Assembly (NCBI GenBank): GCA_947625555.1
Contig: CANQOT010000012.1
Span: 1-48,316, forward strand
Origin: an uncultured Clostridia bacterium
Lineage (GTDB): Bacteria; Bacillota; Clostridia; Christensenellales; Borkfalkiaceae
Reading direction: 5' to 3'
DNA length: 48,316 nucleotides
Within the stretch, counting starts at the first letter, position 1. Each line of letters begins with the position of its first letter. Both the position numbers and the translations under genes were made by a program. The notes beneath the pieces were generated by a model. That model did not search any database and was not told where the DNA came from. It saw only the letters and a program-made list of their open reading frames with translations. Positions 7,788 to 15,813 of the stretch are shown here, piece by piece.

Positions 7788-8938
7788 TGGAAAAGGTCGT
7801 CATCATCCGCTATGCGGAGATCCACTTAAAGGGCAAAAACAGGGGCTTTTTCGAGCATGTCTTTGCCATGAATCTCGAAAGGAGCTTGAAGGGCCTCCGC
7901 CACGAACTGCACCGCACGAGCGGCAGATGGCTCGTGGAGAAGTTCGACGAGGACCGCGCCGAGGAGATCGCAGAGCGCGTTTCCTCCGTTTTCGGCGTGC
8001 ATTCCTATTCCGTCGGATATCTTATCGGAAGTTCGATGGACGAGATCTTTTCAGCGGCGAAGCTCGTCGCGCCCCACGAAGGGACGTTCAAGGTCGAGAC
8101 GCACCGCGCCTATAAAAAATATCCGCTGACCTCGATGGAGATCAGCGCGGAGATCGGCGGGCGGCTCCTCGAAACGTTCCCCGCATTGCAGGTGGACGTC
8201 CACGCGCCGCGCAGCGCCGTCTATATCGACGTGCGTGAAAACAGCACGGCGCTCGTGTTCGGAAGTTTCGAAGAGGGCGCCGGCGGCATGCCCGTCGGCA
8301 CGTCGGGGAAGGGGCTCCTCATGATCTCGGGCGGGATCGATTCGCCCGTCGCGGGCTATATGATGGCCAAGCGCGGCATGACGGTGGAACTTCTGCACTT
8401 TCACAGCTATCCCTACACCAACGAAGGCGCCAAGGAGAAGGTCGTCAGCCTTGCGAAGATCCTCTCCAAATACACCCTTGTCGGCAAACTTACGACGGTG
8501 AAGGTGACGAAGATCCAAGAGGAGATCCACGCAAAGTGCGCGGCCGAGCTCAACGTTACCCTTCTTCGCAGGTTCATGTTCCGCATCGCGGAGCGGTATG
8601 CGCGGCAATGCGGCGCGCAGTGCCTCATCACGGGGGAGAGCCTCGGGCAGGTCGCGAGCCAGACGATCGAGGGGATGACCTCGTCGAACGCCGTCGTCAC
8701 CCTTCCCGTTCTCCGTCCGCTCGTCGGCTTCGACAAGGACGAGATCATTCTGCGTTCGCGCAAGATCGGCGCATACGAGACTTCCATTTTGCCCTTTGAG
8801 GACTGCTGTACCGTGTTCCTGCCCGAACACCCCGCGATCCGCCCCAAGCTCTCCTTTATCGAAGAGGAGGAAGCAAAGCTCGATGTCGCCGCGCTCGTGG
8901 AAGAGGCGCTTGCGACGGCGGAGGTCATCACGTTCTAA
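7787..8938 (+). CDS. thiI: tRNA 4-thiouridine synthase ThiI without rhodanese domain (383 aa)
   Basis: Adenylates U8 of tRNA and replaces oxygen by sulfur. The order is N-terminal ferredoxin-like domain, THUMP domain (about 55-165), then PP-loop ATPase with SGGIDS at 181-186. The pair C340-C341 in FEDCC corresponds to the conserved cysteine of the PP-loop domain. The protein ends soon after it, so the C-terminal rhodanese domain of the E. coli enzyme is absent, as in other Bacillota, where the neighbouring NifS-type protein delivers sulfur directly. The start overlaps the desulfurase stop. The 3' end overlaps by 3-4 bases the convergent PBP gene. Confidence 0.95.
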   Translation: MEKVVIIRYAEIHLKGKNRGFFEHVFAMNLERSLKGLRHELHRTSGRWLVEKFDEDRAEEIAERVSSVFGVHSYSVGYLIGSSMDEIFSAAKLVAPHEGTFKVETHRAYKKYPLTSMEISAEIGGRLLETFPALQVDVHAPRSAVYIDVRENSTALVFGSFEEGAGGMPVGTSGKGLLMISGGIDSPVAGYMMAKRGMTVELLHFHSYPYTNEGAKEKVVSLAKILSKYTLVGKLTTVKVTKIQEEIHAKCAAELNVTLLRRFMFRIAERYARQCGAQCLITGESLGQVASQTIEGMTSSNAVVTLPVLRPLVGFDKDEIILRSRKIGAYETSILPFEDCCTVFLPEHPAIRPKLSFIEEEEAKLDVAALVEEALATAEVITF

Positions 8939-11118
8939 TCTGTCCACCATTCGTCGGGGAGGGAGGGACGCTCCTCGATCCTCACGCTCGGCAGCTCCAC
9001 GGGCGTGCCCGCATGCCCCTGGTAGAGGGGAACGACGGTATAGCGGTAGCTCTCGCCCGCCCGCACCGAATTATCGCAGATATCGCGGCAATATGCCCCG
9101 TTGTAAATCGTGACGGTCTCGCCGCGATTTTCTCTTTTAACGAGATATGAATAGTACTCTCCCTGACATAGTACTATGGTTACACAGCCATTTTTGACGG
9201 ATATTGTGGGGGTTTGGATCGTCGGAAGGGAATATTTGGTGCTCTGCTCCTTCGGGAGGGCGCTCTGCTTGAAGTATTCCGCAAAGCCTTCGAGCGGGGG
9301 CGCGAGGGGGTCCAACCGCACAAGTTTATGATCTGTCCGATAGGTCTCGCGGTCACACAAAACTTTTTCGATGCCCTGCGGCGTAGTCGGCGCCGCGGGT
9401 TTTTTCTTTTCGTAGAGCGCTTCGAGCGCCTCTTTTGCAAGGTTGGCGGGTATCCCTCCGCCCGTCGCGTTCACGGGGGAGTTGTCGCGGTTGCCCGCCC
9501 ATACGGCGACCACGTCCTCCGCGGTAAAGGCGATGGTATAGGCGTCGAGATTGCCCGTCTTTCCCTCGGCGGTGCCCGTCTTGGCGGCGACGAAATAGGG
9601 GAGGGAGCCGAGCCGTTTTGCCGTGCCTTCCTTTGCCGCCGTAGCAAGCATATCGCGGATGAGAAAGCTCGTTTCCTCCGAAAAGACCTTCTTGTCCCGC
9701 GCCCTCCTTTCGTAGACCGTGCGGCCGCGTTCGTCCTCCACCTTCAAAATTGCGCCCGAAGGCGCGAAGCGACCGTCTTTTGCAAAGGTCGCATAGCCGT
9801 CCGCAAGTTCTTTGAGGGTGAACCCTTCGCGCATGCCGCCGAGGGCGAGGGCGAGCGTTCTGTCCTCCTTCGCAACGTGCATGTCCATTTTTTCGAGATA
9901 ATCCGCGCCGCGGTCCACGCCTATGGAATTTAAGATCTTGACGGCGGGAATGTTGACGCTGTGCGCGAGGGCGTGTCGGACGCTCATATATTCTCCCGAT
10001 GCCCCACCCGCATCGTCGGGGGAATAGCCCGAAAAGTCCGTGCGCGCATCCAGAACGGGGGTCGCGGGGGAGACAAAGTTCTCTTCGACGGCGGGCCCAT
10101 AGACGAGGAGGGGCTTGATCGTGGAGGCGGGGAGCCTCTTCACGAGGCCGACCGTCGTATGGAATGCCTTGATGGCGTTGTTTTGCGTCCCGCGCACGAA
10201 GAGGGAGACGTCGCTCTCTGTGCTTGCGCTTTCGAGCACGGCTTGCAGGTCTCTATCGTACGCCGTATAGACGCGGAGGGAGGCGAGGCGGGCCGTGCTC
10301 ACATCGGGGAAGAGGTCGGCGAGCTCGTCGTAGACGAGGGAGAGATAGGCGTTCTTCCGCTTTTTTTCGGAAGGGGCAGCGGGGAGCGGTTCGGCGAGGG
10401 CGGCGCGGTATTCCGCTTCGCCGAGATAGCCCTGTTCGTGCATGAGGGAGAGCACTAAATTGCGCCTTGAAAGGCACTTTTCCGCATTTTTGAAGGGGGA
10501 ATAGCGGTTGGGGGATTTTACGAGGGCGGCGAGCATGGCGCTCTCGGCGGGGGTGAGCTCTTCGGGCGTCTTGCCGAAGTAGAAGCTCGCGGCGTTTCCG
10601 ATGCCGAATGCGCTGTGCCCGAAGTAGATGGAGTTCAGGTAGAGTTCCATGATCTCGTTCTTTGTGTACTTCTTTTCGAGCATGCGGGTAAGTTTATATT
10701 CTTTGAGCTTACGGGAGAGCGTCTTTTCGCCCGATAGGTGGGTATTTTTGATGAGCTGTTGCGAGATGGTGGAAGCTCCCTCGCGGAAGGAAAAACTTTT
10801 GAGATTTTTCGCGATCGCGCGGGCGATGCCGCGGTAGTCGAAGCCGTGATGGGCATAAAAACGCTTATCTTCCACGGCGACGAACGCCTGCGGGAGGTAC
10901 TTCGGGAACTCCGCATAGGGGATATCTTTCGCGAGAGAATCGGCCTCGACGGTTTGGCCGTCCCCGTCGTAGATCGTGATATGTTCGGTTTCGAGGGCGA
11001 GTTTTTTCGCATCCAGCTCGATGCCCCGCGTCACGCCGAGATAGTAAAAAAGGGCGGCGAGAAAGAGCGTTATAAGCGTCCCGGAGAGGATCCCCAAGAC
11101 GGCAAGAGTACGTTTCAT
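8935..11118 (-). CDS. Class A penicillin-binding protein, bifunctional GT51 glycosyltransferase/transpeptidase (727 aa)
   Basis: Polymerises lipid II and cross-links peptidoglycan outside the membrane. One membrane anchor (residues 5-29) is followed by the GT51 domain with catalytic E83 in EDKRFY and the GASTISQQ motif at 114-121. The transpeptidase has S332-T-I-K335, S387-V-N389 and K513-T-G515. About 150 residues follow, including a Cys-containing beta-rich segment (GYCRDIC-like region near 685) resembling a fibronectin type III fold. No Shine-Dalgarno sequence is seen; a -10-like TACTAT (minus strand, 11129-11124) ends five bases before the ATG, so the mRNA may be leaderless. It is alone on its strand, tail-to-tail with thiI. 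Confidence 0.93.
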   Translation of the reverse strand: MKRTLAVLGILSGTLITLFLAALFYYLGVTRGIELDAKKLALETEHITIYDGDGQTVEADSLAKDIPYAEFPKYLPQAFVAVEDKRFYAHHGFDYRGIARAIAKNLKSFSFREGASTISQQLIKNTHLSGEKTLSRKLKEYKLTRMLEKKYTKNEIMELYLNSIYFGHSAFGIGNAASFYFGKTPEELTPAESAMLAALVKSPNRYSPFKNAEKCLSRRNLVLSLMHEQGYLGEAEYRAALAEPLPAAPSEKKRKNAYLSLVYDELADLFPDVSTARLASLRVYTAYDRDLQAVLESASTESDVSLFVRGTQNNAIKAFHTTVGLVKRLPASTIKPLLVYGPAVEENFVSPATPVLDARTDFSGYSPDDAGGASGEYMSVRHALAHSVNIPAVKILNSIGVDRGADYLEKMDMHVAKEDRTLALALGGMREGFTLKELADGYATFAKDGRFAPSGAILKVEDERGRTVYERRARDKKVFSEETSFLIRDMLATAAKEGTAKRLGSLPYFVAAKTGTAEGKTGNLDAYTIAFTAEDVVAVWAGNRDNSPVNATGGGIPANLAKEALEALYEKKKPAAPTTPQGIEKVLCDRETYRTDHKLVRLDPLAPPLEGFAEYFKQSALPKEQSTKYSLPTIQTPTISVKNGCVTIVLCQGEYYSYLVKRENRGETVTIYNGAYCRDICDNSVRAGESYRYTVVPLYQGHAGTPVELPSVRIEERPSLPDEWWTD
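9151..9178 (-). repeat. AGTACTAT repeats, first locus of a recurring motif
   Basis: On the minus strand the octamer AGTACTAT occurs twice 17 bases apart (9175-9168 and 9158-9151) inside the 3' part of the PBP gene. The first lies in the 16-mer CATAGTACTATGTCAG (9178-9163), identical to a segment in miaA (18434-18449) and sharing 13 bases with the purB start (46687-46699). Confidence 0.75.
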
Positions 11119-11173
11119 CGGTTATAGTATTCGTTTTTTCAAAAAAAATTTTCATGAAGCGCGCCCGCTTTTC

Positions 11174-11202
11174 TTGAAAAAACAAATAAGGTATGTTATA
11201 AT
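11174..11202 (+). promoter_or_regulatory. SigmaA-type promoter of the sirtuin-miaB-mutSL operon
   Basis: TTGAAA (11174-11179), 17-base spacer, TATAAT (11197-11202). The start of transcription is expected near 11209, giving an mRNA leader of only about 12 bases before the ATG at 11221. Confidence 0.8.
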
Positions 11203-11220
11203 AGATAATCGGTGGAAATC

Positions 11221-11928
11221 ATGACTCTGCAAGAATTGATCGAAAAGTCAAACAGCATCGTTTTCTTCGGGGGCGCGGGGGTCTCGACGGAGAGCGGCAT
11301 CCCCGATTTCCGTTCGGAGGACGGTCTCTACCGCACCAAGTACAGCGTTCCGCCCGAAACCATTTTGAGTTCGGGCTATTTCTATTGCCACACCGAAGAA
11401 TTCTATAAATTCTATCGCGATAAGATGTTGCCCCTTACCGCAAAGCCCAACGCGGCGCACCGCAAACTTGCCGAATTGGAGGAAAAGGGGAAGCTCCTCG
11501 CCGTCGTCACACAGAATATCGACGGGCTCCATCAGGCAGCGGGCAGCAAAAAGGTCTATGAGCTCCACGGGAGCATCCACAGGAACTATTGCCTCCGTTG
11601 CGGCAAATTCTTTCCTGCACGCTATATTGCGGAGGGCAGCGGCGTCCCGCACTGCGATTGCGGTGGGCTCATAAAGCCCGACGTCGTCCTGTACGGGGAA
11701 CAACTCGACGGCGGGACGATCGAGGGAGCTTTAAGGGCCATCGAAGGGGCGGATCTCCTCATCGTGGCAGGGACTTCGCTCACCGTCTATCCCGCGGCGG
11801 GGTTCGTCGATTGCTTCCGCGGGCAGCACCTTGTCCTCATCAACCGCAGTGCGACGCCCCTCGACGAAAAGTGCGAGCTCGTCATCCGCGAAAATATCGG
11901 GGAGGTCTTTTCCAAACTCAACGTATGA
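11221..11928 (+). CDS. NAD-dependent protein deacylase, sirtuin (235 aa)
   Basis: Removes acyl groups from lysine using NAD+. Visible: GAGVSTESGIPDFR (18-31) for NAD binding, QNIDGLH (98-104), catalytic H116 in ELHGS, and a zinc site C124, C127, C145, C147. A GTG at 11212 in frame is possible, but the ATG at 11221 fits the family N-terminus and has GGTGG five bases upstream. It is the first gene of a long operon with miaB (4-base ATGA overlap), mutS, mutL and miaA. Substrates cannot be inferred. Confidence 0.92.
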   Translation: MTLQELIEKSNSIVFFGGAGVSTESGIPDFRSEDGLYRTKYSVPPETILSSGYFYCHTEEFYKFYRDKMLPLTAKPNAAHRKLAELEEKGKLLAVVTQNIDGLHQAAGSKKVYELHGSIHRNYCLRCGKFFPARYIAEGSGVPHCDCGGLIKPDVVLYGEQLDGGTIEGALRAIEGADLLIVAGTSLTVYPAAGFVDCFRGQHLVLINRSATPLDEKCELVIRENIGEVFSKLNV

Positions 11929-13229
11929 AATACCATATCGTCACCTACGGCTGTCAGATGAATCTGCACGAGTCGGAGAAGATCGCAGGCATTCTCAAAG
12001 AGACGGGTTACTTGGAGAGCGCTCCCATGGAGGAGGCGGATATCATCGTCTTTAACACCTGCTGTATCCGCGAAAACGCCGAAAATCACGCCTTTGGCAA
12101 CATCGGCGCGCTCAAAAAGCTCAAAAGAGAAAAGAAAAACCTCCTCATCGCCGTCGGCGGGTGTATGGTGCAGGAGGAGGGCAAGGCCAAACTTCTCAAA
12201 GAGAAGTTTCCCTTCATCGATATCCTCTTCGGCACGCACAATCTTTTCGAATTGAAGGCCCTCATCGAGAGGAAGCGGATGCAGAAAAAGGCGGTCGTCT
12301 CCCTTCTCGAAGAGCGGGGAGAGACGGAGGACGGCATCACCCCCGTCCGCACGAGCTACCCCAACGCGTGGGTGAATATCACCTACGGTTGCAACAATTT
12401 CTGCTCCTATTGCATCGTGCCCTATGTGCGCGGGCGGGAGCGTTCGCGGCGGGCGGAAGATATTTTGCGCGAAGTGCAGGCCCTCGTCGAAGCGGGCTAT
12501 AAGGAGATCACCCTCCTCGGGCAGAACGTCGATTCCTACCGCGGGGAGGACGGGACGACCTTTCCCGAACTTTTGGACAGGGTCGCCTCTGTCGAGGGGA
12601 AATTCCGCGTGCGCTTCATGACGTCGCACCCCAAGGATTTTACCGAAGAGCTCGTCGCCGTCATGAAGAAGCACGAGAAGATCTGTAAGCACCTGCATCT
12701 GCCCGTACAGGCGGGCAACAACCGCATTTTGAGCCTCATGAACCGCCGTTACACGCGGGAAAAATATCTCGAAGATCTCGCGATCTTGCGGCGGGAGATC
12801 CCCGATTGCGAGGTCACGACCGACCTCATCGTCGCCTTCCCCACGGAGACGGAGGAGGAATTTGCGGATACGCTCTCCCTCGTCGAAGAGGCCGATTTTT
12901 CCTCGGCGTTCACCTTCATCTATTCCCCGCGCACGGGGACGAAGGCCGCCCGAATGGAGGGGAGGATCCCCGAGGACGTCGCCAAGGACCGCATCGGGAG
13001 GCTCATCGCGCTCGTCAATTCCAAGACGCGCGAAAAGAGCGCGCGTTATGTGGGCAAGACGGTGGAGATCCTCTGCGAGGATTTCGACGAAAAGAAGGGG
13101 ATGTACCTCGGCCGCGACGAGTACGGCAGGATGGGGTACTTTTGCTCGGACAGGGACCGCATCGGCGAGTTTGTCGATTTGAAGATCACCGAAGCAAACG
13201 GCATTTCTCTCTACGGAGAGGAAGCATAA
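11925..13229 (+). CDS. miaB: tRNA-2-methylthio-N6-dimethylallyladenosine synthase MiaB (434 aa)
   Basis: Radical SAM methylthiotransferase acting at A37 of tRNAs after MiaA. The N-terminal UPF0004 domain holds the auxiliary [4Fe-4S] ligands C10, C46 and C80; the radical SAM motif is C156-x3-C160-x2-C163 (CNNFCSYC); a TRAM domain ends the protein. ATG at 11925 overlaps the sirtuin stop (ATGA). miaA, which makes its substrate, lies in the same operon after mutS and mutL. Confidence 0.96.
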   Translation: MKYHIVTYGCQMNLHESEKIAGILKETGYLESAPMEEADIIVFNTCCIRENAENHAFGNIGALKKLKREKKNLLIAVGGCMVQEEGKAKLLKEKFPFIDILFGTHNLFELKALIERKRMQKKAVVSLLEERGETEDGITPVRTSYPNAWVNITYGCNNFCSYCIVPYVRGRERSRRAEDILREVQALVEAGYKEITLLGQNVDSYRGEDGTTFPELLDRVASVEGKFRVRFMTSHPKDFTEELVAVMKKHEKICKHLHLPVQAGNNRILSLMNRRYTREKYLEDLAILRREIPDCEVTTDLIVAFPTETEEEFADTLSLVEEADFSSAFTFIYSPRTGTKAARMEGRIPEDVAKDRIGRLIALVNSKTREKSARYVGKTVEILCEDFDEKKGMYLGRDEYGRMGYFCSDRDRIGEFVDLKITEANGISLYGEEA

Positions 13230-13260
13230 CGATCGCATTTTACGAAGGAAGGGTACGAAA

Positions 13261-15813
13261 ATGGCATTATCTCCCATGATGGTGCATTGGCAAAAGGTCA
13301 AGGAAGCATATCCCGACTGCATCGTCTTTTATCGTCTCGGGGATTTCTACGAGATGTTTTTCGAGGACGCCGAGAAGGCGAGCAAGATCCTCGATCTCAC
13401 GCTCACGGGCAGGGATTGCGGTCTCGAAGAACGCGCGCCCATGTGCGGCGTTCCCTATCATGCCGCCGACGCCTATATCCAGAAGCTCGTGGAAAACGGA
13501 CAGCGCGTCGCCATCTGCGAACAGCTCTCCGACCCCAAGCTGAGTAAAGGCATGGTGGACAGGGACGTCATACGCGTCGTCTCGGCCGGGACGGTCATCG
13601 AGGGGGCGCTCCTCGAAGAGAAGAAGAGCAACTACATCGCCTGCGCCGTAAAGCAAGGGGGGAAGATCGCCCTCGCCTGGGCGGATATCACGACGGGGGA
13701 ATTTTCCGCGCGCGAGGAAGAGAGTGCGGCAAAGCTCGCCTCCGACCTTGTCAACCTCTCCGTTGTCGAGATCATCTGTAACGACGAAGCGCTGTTCCTT
13801 CTCAAAGACCGCGAGACGGAGCGTCTGCTCCCGCCGCCCTCGTGCTATCTTCCGTGGGTGTTCGTGCGGGAGAATGCGGAGAAGGTCTTAAAAGACCAGC
13901 TCTCCGTCGCCTCCATCGAAGCCCTCGGATTGCCCGCAGGTTCCACGGCGGTAGTCGCGGCGGGCGCCCTTCTCCAATATCTGCGCGACACGCAAAAACG
14001 CACCCTCAAAAATATCAACGCCCTGAAATATTCGGACGGCTGTAACGCGATGAAACTCGATCCCACCGCCGTCCGCAACCTCGAGATCCTCAAAAACAAC
14101 GCCGAGGGGAAGAAGTACGGTTCCCTTCTCTGGCTCCTCGACAGGACCCGTACCGCCATGGGCGGAAGGAGGCTTTCGGGGCTGCTTACGAGCCCGCTCG
14201 CAGACAGGGCGGCGATCGAAGAACGTCTGAATGCCGTGGACGAGCTCTACAATGCGACCGTCGTCCGCATGGGCATCTACGATATGCTCTCGGGCGTCCG
14301 CGATATCGAGCGGCTCACGGGCCGTATCTCCAACGGGAACTTGCAACCCAACGATTGCCTTGCGCTCTCGGCCTCCCTCGCCGTCGTTCCCAATCTCAAA
14401 TTCAGGCTCGCGGGTTTTACGTCCAATCTCCTCTGCGGCATTGCGGCCGATCTCGTGGATACCAAAAAGATCTGCGCCCTTCTCGATAGCGCCATTGACC
14501 CCAATGCCACGACTTTGAAGGAAGGGGAATACATCAAGGCGGGTTATAACGAAAGGTTGGACGAGCTGCGCGAGGTCAAGGCGCACAGTCAGACCCTCCT
14601 CGCCCGTCTCGAAGCGCGGGAGAGGGAGGCGACGGGCATCCGCACCCTCAAAGTGGGGTATAACCGCGTATTCGGCTACTATATCGAAGTCAGCAATTCC
14701 TTCAAGGACCGCGTTCCCTACACCTACACGCGCAAGCAGACGCTCGCGGGGGGCGAACGCTACATCAACGAGGAGTTGAAGGCCCTCGAAAATAAAATTT
14801 TGGGCGGCGAAGAGGAGGCCCAGCGCTTGCAAGAGCAGCTCTATACCGAGCTTCTCGGGATCCTCGAAAAGAATATCCCCGTCTTACAGCAGATCGCTTC
14901 CGCGATCGCGATGCTCGATTGCGTCACCTCGCTCGCCGTCGTCGCAAAGGAGAACAAGTTCGTCCGCCCCGCCATAAAGGAAGAGGGCGCGCTCGTCATC
15001 GAAGAGGGGCGGCACCCCGTCGTCGAGAGGATCTCGAAGGAACGCTTCGTGCCCAACGATTGCCTTCTCGATGGCGACGAGAACCGCACGATGATCATAA
15101 CGGGCCCCAATATGGCGGGGAAGTCCACCTATTTGCGGCAGGTGGCGCTCATCGTCTTTATGGCGCACATAGGCTCCTTCGTGCCCGCCAAGCGCGCGGA
15201 GATCCCGCTCACCGACCGCATCTTTACCCGCATCGGCGCGAGCGACAACCTGATCTTGGACCGTTCCACCTTCATGGTGGAGATGACGGAAGTCGCCGAG
15301 ATCTTGCGCAACGCGACGAACCGCAGTCTCCTCATCCTCGACGAGGTGGGCCGCGGCACGAGCACCTACGACGGGCTCTCCATCGCGTGGGCCGTCATCG
15401 AATATCTCAACGAGAAGGTGCGCGCCAAGACGCTGTTCGCAACGCACTATCACGAGCTCACCGAGCTCGAAGGCAAGCTCGCAGGCGTCAAAAATTATAA
15501 GATCAGCGTGCGCGAGATCGGCGGCTCCATCGTATTTCTCCGCAAGATCATGCGGGGAGGCGCGTCGCGCAGCTTCGGGGTGGAGGTCGCCTCCCTTGCG
15601 GGCGTTCCCCGCGATGTCACCGACCGCGCCAAGTCCATTTTGAAGACGCTGGAAAAGACGGAGATCCGCCGCAGCGCCATGGTGGAAAATACGGAGGAGC
15701 CCGCAGAGGAGCAGGTCGACTTGCGGTCGGAGCTCGAAAATCTCGACGTCAACGTGCTCACGCCCTTGCAGGCGCTGGCCATTCTCTCGGAATGGAAGGA
15801 GAAAGTCAAATGA
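13261..15813 (+). CDS. mutS: DNA mismatch repair protein MutS (850 aa)
   Basis: Mismatch sensor and ATPase. The N-terminal mismatch-binding motif FYEMF is near residue 29-33 (RLGDFYEMFFEDA), and the Walker A loop GPNMAGKST lies at 615-623, followed by the DEVGRGTSTYDG Walker B/signature region. A GC-rich family-length protein with normal C-terminal dimer region. A GAAGGAAGGG site precedes the ATG. mutL follows with a 4-base overlap. Confidence 0.97.
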   Translation: MALSPMMVHWQKVKEAYPDCIVFYRLGDFYEMFFEDAEKASKILDLTLTGRDCGLEERAPMCGVPYHAADAYIQKLVENGQRVAICEQLSDPKLSKGMVDRDVIRVVSAGTVIEGALLEEKKSNYIACAVKQGGKIALAWADITTGEFSAREEESAAKLASDLVNLSVVEIICNDEALFLLKDRETERLLPPPSCYLPWVFVRENAEKVLKDQLSVASIEALGLPAGSTAVVAAGALLQYLRDTQKRTLKNINALKYSDGCNAMKLDPTAVRNLEILKNNAEGKKYGSLLWLLDRTRTAMGGRRLSGLLTSPLADRAAIEERLNAVDELYNATVVRMGIYDMLSGVRDIERLTGRISNGNLQPNDCLALSASLAVVPNLKFRLAGFTSNLLCGIAADLVDTKKICALLDSAIDPNATTLKEGEYIKAGYNERLDELREVKAHSQTLLARLEAREREATGIRTLKVGYNRVFGYYIEVSNSFKDRVPYTYTRKQTLAGGERYINEELKALENKILGGEEEAQRLQEQLYTELLGILEKNIPVLQQIASAIAMLDCVTSLAVVAKENKFVRPAIKEEGALVIEEGRHPVVERISKERFVPNDCLLDGDENRTMIITGPNMAGKSTYLRQVALIVFMAHIGSFVPAKRAEIPLTDRIFTRIGASDNLILDRSTFMVEMTEVAEILRNATNRSLLILDEVGRGTSTYDGLSIAWAVIEYLNEKVRAKTLFATHYHELTELEGKLAGVKNYKISVREIGGSIVFLRKIMRGGASRSFGVEVASLAGVPRDVTDRAKSILKTLEKTEIRRSAMVENTEEPAEEQVDLRSELENLDVNVLTPLQALAILSEWKEKVK

